Source: JAAYSA01 sp035367155 (GTDB lineage Bacteria > Bacillota_I > Bacilli_A > RFN20 > CAG-826). Taken from it: a stretch of DNA of 64,000 bases. The position numbers were made by a program, and so were the translations under genes. Shown here one piece after another: positions 1 to 7,522 of this stretch. Each line of letters opens with the position of its first letter. Within the stretch, counting starts at the first letter, position 1. The stretch is from the NCBI GenBank assembly GCA_035367155.1, contig DAOSJI010000001.1:62001-126000 (forward strand), in the 5' to 3' direction. Below the pieces are notes generated by a model that made no database searches, was not told the origin of the DNA, and saw only the letters and a list, made by a program, of their open reading frames with translations.

Positions 1-54
1 GCCGATAAATCCAGCGGCTCCTGTTACTAATATTTTATCCTTGTTATTTGTCAT
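1..54 (-). CDS. NAD-dependent epimerase/dehydratase, N-terminal fragment
   Basis: Only the first 18 codons lie in the window; the gene runs off the left edge. Read on the minus strand from the ATG at 54 it gives MTNNKDKILVTGAAGFIG. The TGAAGFIG stretch is the glycine-rich dinucleotide-binding turn of short-chain extended epimerases and dehydratases (GalE and UDP-glucuronate epimerase type), which act on nucleotide sugars. An AGGTTAGGT stretch upstream may serve as ribosome site. It is divergent from the ABC exporter genes. The exact substrate cannot be told from this fragment. Confidence 0.75.
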   Translation of the reverse strand, partial: MTNNKDKILVTGAAGFIG

Positions 55-110
55 AATGTTTACCTAACCTTTATCAATAATAATATTATCAAATTAAATG
101 TATCTTGTGA

Positions 111-131
111 AATTAAAACTCAGTTTTAATT
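111..131. repeat. Inverted repeat in epimerase/ABC divergent spacer
   Basis: AATTAAAACT at 111-120 is followed by one C and then its exact reverse complement at 122-131. It sits just upstream of the predicted -35 box of the ABC exporter promoter, so it could be an operator or a hairpin. Function is inferred from position only. Confidence 0.4.
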
Positions 132-132
132 A

Positions 133-161
133 CTGACTTTTACCTTTATCATTGATACAAT
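133..161 (+). promoter_or_regulatory. Promoter of the ABC exporter operon
   Basis: A -35 like CTGACT at 133-138 and a -10 TACAAT at 156-161 are 17 bases apart, and a TG precedes the -10 (extended -10). An unusually G-rich ribosome site follows (AAGGGGGGGGTG at 185-196), a few bases before the start codon at 199. Confidence 0.55.
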
Positions 162-198
162 AAGGGCAGTAGTTTACTTCATTTAAGGGGGGGGTGAA

Positions 199-1101
199 AT
201 GATGGAAACAATTATTAGTGTTAATAATTTAGATAAAAGCTATGGAAAGCACCAAGTACTTTTTGATTTTAATCTTAAAGTTAAAAGAGGTGAATGTTTA
301 GGTGTTGTTGGTCCTAACGGAGCAGGAAAAACAACGCTTTTAGAATGTATTGAAGGACTTAGAAAATGGCAAAAAGGCGAAATTATTATTGACGGCAGAA
401 CAATTGAGGAAAACCCTAAATATCTTAGAAGCATAATGGGAGTTCAGCTTCAATCTTCCTCTCTTCCAGATGAGATTAAAGTAAAAGAAGCGATTGAACT
501 TTTCGCGGTTGAACATAATGTTTCTATAAATGAAAAGTTACTTGATGAACTTGATGTTGGAAATTTAGTAAATCAACAATACGGAAAACTTTCAACTGGG
601 CAAAAAAGACGTCTCCATCTTTTACTTGCTATTCTTCATGATCCAGAAATCATTATTTTAGATGAGCCGACTGCTGGACTTGATGTTAACGCTAAATACC
701 TCCTTTATTTAAAAATTAATCAACTTAAAGAAAGCGGAAAAACGATTTTATTAACTTCTCACGATATGTATGAGGTTGAAAATTTATGTGATCGAGTTGC
801 GTTTCTTGAAAATGGTCGTGTTGGAAAAGAAATAACAAAAGATTCAATTCTAGATCAAGATAAACAAATAATTGTAGTTTCAACAAAAAAACAGAGTCTA
901 AAAAATGTTGATATGATGTATTCAACATTAATAGAAGAAAAAGAGGCTGAACTATTTTTTGAATGTAGCAATATTAGTGCTTGCCTTAAAGAGCTTTTAG
1001 AACATCTTAACTCAAAGGATGATGAAATTATCGATTTATATATTAAAAAGAAGACAGTAGAAGAAGAGTTAACAAAAATGATGCGAGGTGAAGGAAAATG
1101 A
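199..1101 (+). CDS. ABC transporter ATP-binding protein
   Basis: This is the ATP-hydrolysing subunit of an ABC-2 type exporter. The Walker A motif GPNGAGKTT is at residues 38-46, the signature LSTGQKRRL near residue 131 and Walker B ending in LDEP near residue 155, all intact. Residues from about 220 to 300 form an extra C-terminal domain seen in drug and antibiotic exporter ATPases. The start has two consecutive ATGs after a strong G-rich ribosome site. The permease gene overlaps its stop codon by four bases (ATGA), so the two are co-translated. The exported substrate is unknown. Confidence 0.93.
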   Translation: MMETIISVNNLDKSYGKHQVLFDFNLKVKRGECLGVVGPNGAGKTTLLECIEGLRKWQKGEIIIDGRTIEENPKYLRSIMGVQLQSSSLPDEIKVKEAIELFAVEHNVSINEKLLDELDVGNLVNQQYGKLSTGQKRRLHLLLAILHDPEIIILDEPTAGLDVNAKYLLYLKINQLKESGKTILLTSHDMYEVENLCDRVAFLENGRVGKEITKDSILDQDKQIIVVSTKKQSLKNVDMMYSTLIEEKEAELFFECSNISACLKELLEHLNSKDDEIIDLYIKKKTVEEELTKMMRGEGK

Positions 1102-1820
1102 AAACATTAAAAGCACTTTTTGTTAATTTAAAAATATATTATTTAATGACATTTAGAAATGTCTTCTTAGTTATTGCTCATTACTTATTGCCAATTCTAT
1201 TTTATCTACTTTTTAGTGTCGTTTTTGTTGGAATTTCTCCTGATAATAAGATAACAATTATTGCAAGTATGACTGCTTTTGCTATTGCAATGAATAGCTA
1301 TATTGGTCTACCAGGAAGCGTATCTCGCTATGCAGTTGGCGATATTAAAAGAGCCTATATTGCAGGAGGAATTAGCCTTTGGCGTGTTTTTATTTGTGCT
1401 GGGATTAGTAATTTTATTCACTCACTAATTACCTCATTAGTAATTTTATTTACAGCAGGGCCATTATTTGGTGCTACTTTTCCAAGCTCGATTCTATGGT
1501 TCCTTTTAGCACTTTTAATTAGTATTGTTCTTGCTACTTTAATTGGAGTAGCGATTGGTATGTTTTCTAAAAGCCGCAATGTCGCGACTCTACTTTCCCA
1601 AGTTGTCTTTCTTCCTTCTCTTTTTCTAAGTGGAGCGATGATTCCCCTTGATGTTCTACCAAAATTTCTTCAATATGTTACCTATATAATTCCCTTAAGA
1701 CATAGCGTTACACTTTTAGGCGGCTATGATTTAGTTGCACTTTTAGTCTCACTTGGTTTTATAATTGTTTTAACTATCTTACTAGTAATTAGATATAAAT
1801 TAATCACAAAAAGAGAGTAG
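1098..1820 (+). CDS. ABC-2 type transporter permease
   Basis: This is the membrane partner of the preceding ATPase. The 240 residues contain about six hydrophobic segments in ABC-2 arrangement, including a helix with the family-typical wording FLPSLFLSGAMIPLDVLP near residue 175. The start overlaps the ATPase stop (ATGA). One ATPase and one permease of this size normally work as a dimer of each. Such pairs export drugs, lipids or peptides; nothing nearby fixes the substrate. Confidence 0.88.
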   Translation: MKTLKALFVNLKIYYLMTFRNVFLVIAHYLLPILFYLLFSVVFVGISPDNKITIIASMTAFAIAMNSYIGLPGSVSRYAVGDIKRAYIAGGISLWRVFICAGISNFIHSLITSLVILFTAGPLFGATFPSSILWFLLALLISIVLATLIGVAIGMFSKSRNVATLLSQVVFLPSLFLSGAMIPLDVLPKFLQYVTYIIPLRHSVTLLGGYDLVALLVSLGFIIVLTILLVIRYKLITKRE

Positions 1821-1885
1821 ATATTATCTTTTTGCTACTAACATTGGCACTAATAAAAAACTTTGTAGATAAATATATCTAATCT

Positions 1886-1894
1886 TGTTATAAT
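1886..1894 (+). promoter_or_regulatory. Extended -10 promoter of greA
   Basis: TATAAT at 1889-1894 is preceded by TGT, giving an extended -10. No good -35 is seen at 17 bases. Transcription would start near 1901, which rules out the TTG at 1900 as start codon and supports the ATG at 1918. Confidence 0.6.
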
Positions 1895-1917
1895 ACACAT
1901 TGAAATGCGAGGTATTT

Positions 1918-2400
1918 ATGGAAAATAACAAATTCGCCTTAACTGAACAAGGATATAAAATTTATAAAGATGAACTACAACACTTAATTACGGAAGTTCG
2001 TCCGCAAGTCTTAGAAGATATTGCTGCGGCTCGTGCATTTGGTGACCTAAGCGAAAACGCTGACTATGATGCAGCCCGTAACAAACAAAGTGAAGTTGAA
2101 AGTAGAATCGCTCAACTTGAACACATTTTAAATAACTGTTTTATTGAAGAGCTAGCGACAACAGCAGATGTCGTTTCGCTTGGTAACTTCGTTCAACTTC
2201 TCCGAGTTGAAGATCAAGTTAAAGTTACTTATCGAATTCTTGGTTCAGCGGAAGCTCGTCCCCTAGAAAATATTATTAGCAATAAATCTCCACTTGCTCT
2301 TGCAATTTTAGGCAAAAAAGTTGGTGATGTTGCTACAGTACGTGCTCCAAAGCCATATAATGTTGAAATTCTTCATATTTCTACAGAAGAAATTCGCTAG
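1918..2400 (+). CDS. greA: Transcription elongation factor GreA
   Basis: GreA rescues backtracked RNA polymerase by stimulating cleavage of the transcript 3' end. The 160-residue protein has the usual length. Its N-terminal coiled coil carries the family motif region ARAFGDLSENADYDAAR (near residues 35-55), with the acidic tip residues needed for cleavage, and the C-terminal FKBP-like domain ends with GKKVGDVATVRAP. I chose the ATG at 1918 because GAGG lies six bases upstream and the promoter -10 overlaps any longer form. It is followed by its own terminator. Confidence 0.95.
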   Translation: MENNKFALTEQGYKIYKDELQHLITEVRPQVLEDIAAARAFGDLSENADYDAARNKQSEVESRIAQLEHILNNCFIEELATTADVVSLGNFVQLLRVEDQVKVTYRILGSAEARPLENIISNKSPLALAILGKKVGDVATVRAPKPYNVEILHISTEEIR

Positions 2401-2418
2401 AAATTAGTGATATCTTTA

Positions 2419-2446
2419 AAAAAAGCGTTCTTTGAACGCTTTTTTT
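2419..2446 (+). terminator. Rho-independent terminator after greA
   Basis: AAAAAGCGTTC, a TTT loop, GAACGC and a run of seven T form a classical intrinsic terminator. Confidence 0.9.
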
Positions 2447-2501
2447 GTATATAAGTACGATTTGTCTAAATAAAGCCAATTTATTATTAGGAGGACAAAT
2501 T

Positions 2502-3026
2502 ATGTATAAAGCTATTATTGCTATTGTAATTGCAACAATTGTCGTTATATTTGCATTTACCCAAATCGACCCAAAAATCCCTAATGATTCACAAATTAGT
2601 GTTGTTGAAGGGGATTATAATTCAATCACCGTCAGCGGAGAAGTAAATAAACCAGGTACCTATGTTATGAAAGAAGGAGATACCATTGATGATTTAATCA
2701 TGGAAGCAGGTGGTCCTACAAGTAATGCTGATGCTAGAGCATACTTTGAAAATACTCTTCTAGTCGCTGGAGTTTCCTATTACATAGCTCCAATTAAAGA
2801 TTTAGATGATATCTGCGGAGAAGTAGAGTATGAAAAAGTAAATGTTAATACGGATGACCGCGATACGCTTATGAAAGTAAACGGAATTGGTACAGCTGTT
2901 GCAAGTGCGATAATTTCTTATCGCGAGGCAAATGGAAGTTTTACTTATTTAGAAGAGTTAATGAAAGTAAGCGGGATTGGTAATGCAACATTTGAAAAGA
3001 TAAAGAACTACATCATTCTTAGATGA
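2502..3026 (+). CDS. comEA: Competence DNA-binding protein ComEA
   Basis: ComEA is the membrane-anchored receptor that binds double-stranded DNA outside the cell during natural transformation. The 174-residue protein begins with one hydrophobic anchor (residues 3-20), then an SLBB-type domain (about 40-105, with GEVNKPGTYVMKEGDTI), and ends in the helix-hairpin-helix DNA-binding domain (about 110-174, with VNVNTDDRDTLMKVNGIG). I placed the start at 2502, behind GGAGG, not at upstream TTG codons. It overlaps comEC by four bases, the usual comE order. Confidence 0.92.
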   Translation: MYKAIIAIVIATIVVIFAFTQIDPKIPNDSQISVVEGDYNSITVSGEVNKPGTYVMKEGDTIDDLIMEAGGPTSNADARAYFENTLLVAGVSYYIAPIKDLDDICGEVEYEKVNVNTDDRDTLMKVNGIGTAVASAIISYREANGSFTYLEELMKVSGIGNATFEKIKNYIILR

Positions 3027-5053
3027 GTCCTTTAATTATCTTTTTAATAGTATGCTTAAGCATGGCGCTTCTTTATGTGCCTAGCTTAAGCATACTAATC
3101 GTAGTAATTTATGCGTTTTTGTTAATTAGAAAAAAGCATGACCTTTTAATTAAAGTCATTCTTTTTACGCTTCTAGCGTTTCTTTTTGCTTATGTAAAGT
3201 ATTTACTCTCATTTACTCATTTAGATATGCCGTTTAGAGGACTTGTAATAATAAGCAAAAAGAATTATGCGATTATATGGTCTAAATTTCGTCTATTCTA
3301 TCTAGAAGTTAAAAATAGTGACTTAGGAGTAGGTGATATTTTATATGTTAAAGGAGTAGTAAGTAGAGCACATTTTCAAACTTACGAAGGTGATTTTAAT
3401 TTTACTAATTATTTAGCATCACTTGGTGTTCGTCAGATGATTAATAATGCTTACTACACGAAGATATTTTCTAATCCTCTTAATAGGTTAATTAAGGTAA
3501 AATTCGATGAATCAATTTATAACGATAATGCTTTAACATTGATTAAAATGTTTTTCTTTAATGAGCGTAATTATAATCATGAACTTGTTAAAAATGCTGT
3601 TAGTATTCAAGTAATCTTTCTTTTTGCTACTAGCGGAGTGCATTATAACTTCTTGGTCCGTATTTTAAAGTGGATCTTAAAGTTTTTCTTTAGCGAGAAA
3701 CGAATTAGTTTAATTATTTGTCTTTTACTTTGTTTATTTACTATAAGTTTTCCTTTTCGCTTTACCTTTATTCGCCTTTTAGTTGTTAACTTACTTCTTT
3801 ATTGGCGTTTAGTTAAGAAAAAAGATATTGCATATTTAGATTTACTTTGTTTTTCCGGAATATTTTTTCTTTTTCTAAATCCGTTTTTAATAACGCAGCC
3901 TAGTTTTTATTTAAGTTACGGACTTATGATATTAATGCAACTTTCTAGTGGTGCACTTTCATATTTAAAAAAATCATCAAGGTTTTTTGCTTCTAGTTTA
4001 TTAATTTATATAGTTTTAATTCCGAGTCGCATTAACCAAAGCTATACTTTTTTAATTTTCGGTTACTTTTTTACAATGATTTTATCTCCGATTATATGTC
4101 TCTTTTTTACTATAAGTGGTTTTAGTGTTTTTATTATACCTTTACCAAAATTAGTTAACGGGTACGCCGATACTATTTTTACTCTTACTAGTTTTCTAAA
4201 TAAAATTAATTTTGCAATGCCGATTGGAAAACTTACCCCAATATTTATTATTTGCTATTTTTCTTTATTAATTGCTCTAATTTATTTTATTGAAATAGGT
4301 CACCTTCCATTTAAAAGACTTACAACACTAGTGATTTTAGCTTTATTTGTTCTTCATCTTTTACCAATTAATAACCTATTTAGTGAAGAAGTAACTTTTA
4401 TTAATGTAGGTCAAGGTGATGCAACGCTTCTTAGACAAGGCAATAAAGCCGTTTTAATTGATACAGGTGGCTTAACTTATAAAGATCTAGCAAGTGATGC
4501 GCTTATTCCCTATTTCAGGAGCCGGAAAATTAATAAACTAGAAGCGGTAATTATTACCCATGATGACTTTGATCATAACGGTGCTCTTCCTAACTTAAGA
4601 GCAAACTTTAAAATTGGAGAGATTATAAGTGATAAATCAGCCTTTCCTTACACATTTGCTAACACTAAAATTGAATACATATCTTGTGAAATTGATTCAA
4701 ATGATGAAAATGAGAAATCCTTAGTTTTATACACGAAGATTTGTAATCTTACTTTTCTTTTTATGGGCGATGCATCAAGTAAAAATGAAGAAGAAATTAT
4801 TCGAAACTATCCCTTTTTACGAGCGGATGTTCTTAAAGTTGGTCATCACGGATCTTCAACTTCAACTAGCGAAGCATTTTTAAAACATATTAGACCAAAA
4901 GAGGCTGTAATTTCATGCGGATATAAAAATTATTATAATCATCCAGCCCCTATTGTTTTAGATAGATTAACTAGATACCAAATTCGGATAAGAAGAACTG
5001 ATTTAGAATCATCGATTTGCTACAAGTCTCTATCTTTTTCGTTTATAATATAG
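3023..5053 (+). CDS. comEC: DNA uptake channel protein ComEC/Rec2
   Basis: ComEC forms the membrane channel that takes in single-stranded DNA. The protein is 676 residues. The N-terminal part has a soluble OB-like segment (about 70-155), followed by many membrane helices of the competence domain (about 170-450), and a metallo-beta-lactamase domain at the C terminus with THDDFDHNG (near 515) and GHHGSSTSTS (near 610), probably the nuclease for the non-transported strand. It overlaps comEA, so DNA uptake may be functional if a pilus is encoded elsewhere. Confidence 0.9.
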   Translation: MSPLIIFLIVCLSMALLYVPSLSILIVVIYAFLLIRKKHDLLIKVILFTLLAFLFAYVKYLLSFTHLDMPFRGLVIISKKNYAIIWSKFRLFYLEVKNSDLGVGDILYVKGVVSRAHFQTYEGDFNFTNYLASLGVRQMINNAYYTKIFSNPLNRLIKVKFDESIYNDNALTLIKMFFFNERNYNHELVKNAVSIQVIFLFATSGVHYNFLVRILKWILKFFFSEKRISLIICLLLCLFTISFPFRFTFIRLLVVNLLLYWRLVKKKDIAYLDLLCFSGIFFLFLNPFLITQPSFYLSYGLMILMQLSSGALSYLKKSSRFFASSLLIYIVLIPSRINQSYTFLIFGYFFTMILSPIICLFFTISGFSVFIIPLPKLVNGYADTIFTLTSFLNKINFAMPIGKLTPIFIICYFSLLIALIYFIEIGHLPFKRLTTLVILALFVLHLLPINNLFSEEVTFINVGQGDATLLRQGNKAVLIDTGGLTYKDLASDALIPYFRSRKINKLEAVIITHDDFDHNGALPNLRANFKIGEIISDKSAFPYTFANTKIEYISCEIDSNDENEKSLVLYTKICNLTFLFMGDASSKNEEEIIRNYPFLRADVLKVGHHGSSTSTSEAFLKHIRPKEAVISCGYKNYYNHPAPIVLDRLTRYQIRIRRTDLESSICYKSLSFSFII

Positions 5054-5055
5054 TC

Positions 5056-6009
5056 ATGATTTATTTAATAGCAGGTAACGATGTTCTAGTTACGAATAAA
5101 AGAATCGAAACTATTATAAAAGACGAAATAGGTACGCCTGATGCTTTTAATGTAGAGCGTTATGACTGCCGCGAAGCTTCATTTGATGAAATAATCGAAA
5201 GCATTATGCTTTTACCTCTAGGAATTGCTAAAAAAGCAGTTGTTCTTGATTTTGCCCATTATTTTGAAAAAAGTAGCAAAGCAAAAGAAGAAAATTCAGA
5301 AGAAAAACAACTTTTTAATATTTTGCAAGAAAATTTACCTGAAATTGTTGTTATTTTTGTAGTTCGTGGAACTTCCATTGATAAGAAAATACCTCTTTTT
5401 CAATTAATAGAAGAAAAGGGTCAAGTTTATATCGCCTCCGATATTAGTGAACGTGATTGGCCGATTTTTATTAAACGCTACTTTGAAAAGCAAGGAGCTA
5501 AAATTAGTAAAGATGCAATTGATGAATTAATTACTCGTATTGGTGTCGATAGTCTTGCTTTTGTTTCAGAAGCAGATAAAATCCTCCTTTACACAAAAGA
5601 TATAACAGTCGATGTTATAAAAGAGTTAGTAACTGAGCCCTTTGAAGAAAAACAATATGAATTAACAAATGCATTGGTAAATGAGGAAAAAGGCCGCGCA
5701 CTTAAGATTTATCGCGATTTTATGGTCTTAAATGTTCAACCAGTTGGTTTAATTACGATGCTAGCAAATCAATTTCGTCTATATAGTCAAATATTTATTC
5801 TAAGTGAAAAAGGCTTAGGACAAAGCGAGATTGCTGAAACATTAAAAATTCATACTTATCGTGTTAAACTTGCACTTGATATGCGTGCTAAAATTACACT
5901 TGAAGAAATCTTTGATAAATTAGAAAAACTGCATGATCTAGATTTTAAAATAAAAAGCGGCCAGATTGATGGCGCTTATGGTTTAGAATTATTTATTATA
6001 AATTATTAA
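5056..6009 (+). CDS. holA: DNA polymerase III subunit delta
   Basis: HolA opens the sliding clamp within the clamp loader complex. The 317-residue protein starts MIYLIAGNDVLVTNKRI, matching the family N terminus, so I use the ATG at 5056. That start lies two bases after the comEC stop and has no clear ribosome site, which suggests coupling to comEC. The order comEA-comEC-holA-rpsT is the one known from Bacillus, with rpsT facing the others. An N-terminal AAA-like region and a C-terminal helical collar are expected from the family; the length fits. Confidence 0.88.
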   Translation: MIYLIAGNDVLVTNKRIETIIKDEIGTPDAFNVERYDCREASFDEIIESIMLLPLGIAKKAVVLDFAHYFEKSSKAKEENSEEKQLFNILQENLPEIVVIFVVRGTSIDKKIPLFQLIEEKGQVYIASDISERDWPIFIKRYFEKQGAKISKDAIDELITRIGVDSLAFVSEADKILLYTKDITVDVIKELVTEPFEEKQYELTNALVNEEKGRALKIYRDFMVLNVQPVGLITMLANQFRLYSQIFILSEKGLGQSEIAETLKIHTYRVKLALDMRAKITLEEIFDKLEKLHDLDFKIKSGQIDGAYGLELFIINY

Positions 6010-6034
6010 AAAAAGCATCTTGCGATGCTATTTT
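6007..6034. terminator. Bidirectional terminator between holA and rpsT
   Basis: AGCATC, a TTGC loop and GATGCT form a hairpin at 6014-6029. On the minus strand it is followed by seven T, which suits rpsT; on the plus strand by ATTTTAATT, which suits holA. The rpsT stop codon lies inside the hairpin. Confidence 0.8.
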
Positions 6035-6291
6035 AATTCATTAACTGCTTTGGTAATGCTGCTTTTAATACGGGCGGCTTTATTTTTATGAATAACATTT
6101 TTTGTGACAGCTTTATCTACTAAAGAAACAGCGTCACGATAATGAGTGAGTGCTAGTTCTTTATCATTGGCTTCGACTGCATTACGTACTTTTTTGATAG
6201 CTGTTCTAACAGAAGATTTAAATGAAGCATTGCGATTGCGTGCTTTTTCGTTTGTCTTTACCCGTTTAATCATCGATTTGGTATTTGGCAT
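6028..6291 (-). CDS. rpsT: 30S ribosomal protein S20
   Basis: S20 is a small basic protein that binds 16S rRNA in the body of the small subunit. The 87 residues begin MPNTKSMIKRVKTNEKARNR and follow the S20 pattern over the full length, including HYRDAVSLVDKAV and NKAARIKSSI. GGAG lies upstream of the ATG. It is transcribed alone from its own promoter and ends convergently with holA. Confidence 0.96.
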   Translation of the reverse strand: MPNTKSMIKRVKTNEKARNRNASFKSSVRTAIKKVRNAVEANDKELALTHYRDAVSLVDKAVTKNVIHKNKAARIKSSITKAVNELK

Positions 6292-6324
6292 GTGAATCTC
6301 CTTAACTAAATTTATTCCTTATTG

Positions 6325-6353
6325 ATTATATCAAAACGGCAAAAAGTAAGCAA
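6325..6353 (-). promoter_or_regulatory. Promoter of rpsT
   Basis: On the minus strand TTGCTT (6353-6348) and TATAAT (6330-6325) are 17 bases apart, with TGA directly before the -10. The leader to the start codon is about 27 bases and carries GGAG. Confidence 0.65.
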
Positions 6354-6484
6354 TAAAATAACTTAAAACGGCATAAAACGCCTTTTTATTAATTTTATTT
6401 TTTTGTAATACTTTTATCTAATGTTACGATAAAAAATATTAAAGATGCGTTTATTATTTTTAAAAAAAGCGCAAGATATTTACC

Positions 6485-6513
6485 TTTAGATATAGGGTTA
6501 AATTTAGTATAAT
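6485..6513 (+). promoter_or_regulatory. Promoter of fmt, pointing to a leaderless start
   Basis: TTTAGA (6485-6490) and TATAAT (6508-6513) are 17 bases apart. The expected transcription start, seven bases after the -10, is at 6520. That is exactly the G of an in-frame GTG, with the alternative ATG at 6529. No Shine-Dalgarno sequence fits in between. Confidence 0.65.
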
Positions 6514-6528
6514 ATTTACGTGATAAAT

Positions 6529-7470
6529 ATGAATAAAAGCAAAAGTATTAGAATCGTTTATTTAGGAACGCCAGAGATGAGCGCGGCTTTACTTGAAAAG
6601 CTAATTAATCTTGGGCTTAACATTGTTGGAGTTGTTGCTCAACCTGATAAACCCGTTGGTAGAAAACGGCTTGTTTTAGATGTTCCAACCAAAGTAGTAG
6701 CAAAAAAACATGGTATTCCTGTATTTCAACCTCATCGAATTAGAAGTGATTTTTCTTTTCTTAACGAAACGAAACCAGATCTAATTTTATGCTTTGCATA
6801 CGGACAAATTATCCCTAATGAAGTAATAAATTATCCTAAATATGGTTGTCTAAATTATCATGGTTCGCTATTGCCAAAGTATCGTGGAGCTGCGCCAATT
6901 CAATATGCCTTAATGAATAATGATAAAGAAACTGGTGTTACATTAATGGAAATGGTTGAGAAAATGGATGCAGGTAGAATGTATGCAAAAAAGAAGTTTC
7001 CGATTGAATCAAAAGATGATTTTAGTACTCTTGCAAATAAAATGGTTGATGCAGCATTTGATCTTACAGTCGAAAGTTTAGAAAAATACCTTAACGGCGA
7101 GCTAGTTGGTGAAGAACAAAACGAAGAACTGGTAACATTTGCTCCAAGTATAAAACCTGAAGAAGAACAAGTTAGTGTTTTAGATGATATTGATGTAATT
7201 GTAGGTAAAGTAAGAGCACTATCTCCTTCGCCAGGTACGAAAATTAAAATGGATGAAGAAGAAATTAAATTATTTGAAGTTGAGATTGTGTCGCATGAAA
7301 TATTGGCACCACTAGGATCAGTTATTCAAGCAAATAAGAGTGGATTTTACATTCAAGTTAATGGCGGAATCCTATCATTATTAAGGCTTCAAAGAGGAGG
7401 AAGAGTAATCTTATCCTATAAAGATTTCCTAAATGGCTTACAAGACCCAGAAACACGAGTTTTTAAGTAA
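6529..7470 (+). CDS. fmt: Methionyl-tRNA formyltransferase
   Basis: Fmt formylates initiator Met-tRNA using 10-formyltetrahydrofolate. The protein has the N-terminal Rossmann-like formyltransferase domain with IRIVYLGTPEMS near the start, the catalytic stretch CLNYHGSLLPKYRGAAPIQ (residues about 107-125, containing the family Asn-His pair), and the C-terminal OB-like domain (about 205-313). The start is either the GTG at 6520, which coincides with the predicted mRNA start, or the ATG at 6529 used here. No ribosome site is present. A helicase gene follows after a 52-base repeat-rich spacer. Confidence 0.93.
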   Translation: MNKSKSIRIVYLGTPEMSAALLEKLINLGLNIVGVVAQPDKPVGRKRLVLDVPTKVVAKKHGIPVFQPHRIRSDFSFLNETKPDLILCFAYGQIIPNEVINYPKYGCLNYHGSLLPKYRGAAPIQYALMNNDKETGVTLMEMVEKMDAGRMYAKKKFPIESKDDFSTLANKMVDAAFDLTVESLEKYLNGELVGEEQNEELVTFAPSIKPEEEQVSVLDDIDVIVGKVRALSPSPGTKIKMDEEEIKLFEVEIVSHEILAPLGSVIQANKSGFYIQVNGGILSLLRLQRGGRVILSYKDFLNGLQDPETRVFK

Positions 7471-7519
7471 AAGTTTATTACGAGTAAATAATTAGTAGTT
7501 AATTAGTAGATAATAAGTA
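7466..7519 (+). repeat. 11-bp phased AGTA repeat, site 1 (after fmt)
   Basis: AGTA or AGTT begins at 7472, 7483, 7494, 7505 and 7516, five units at a strict step of 11 bases, plus one more at 7466 on the fmt stop codon. The whole fmt to helicase spacer consists of it. Two units read AATTAGTAG exactly. Confidence 0.7.
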
Positions 7520-7522
7520 AAG

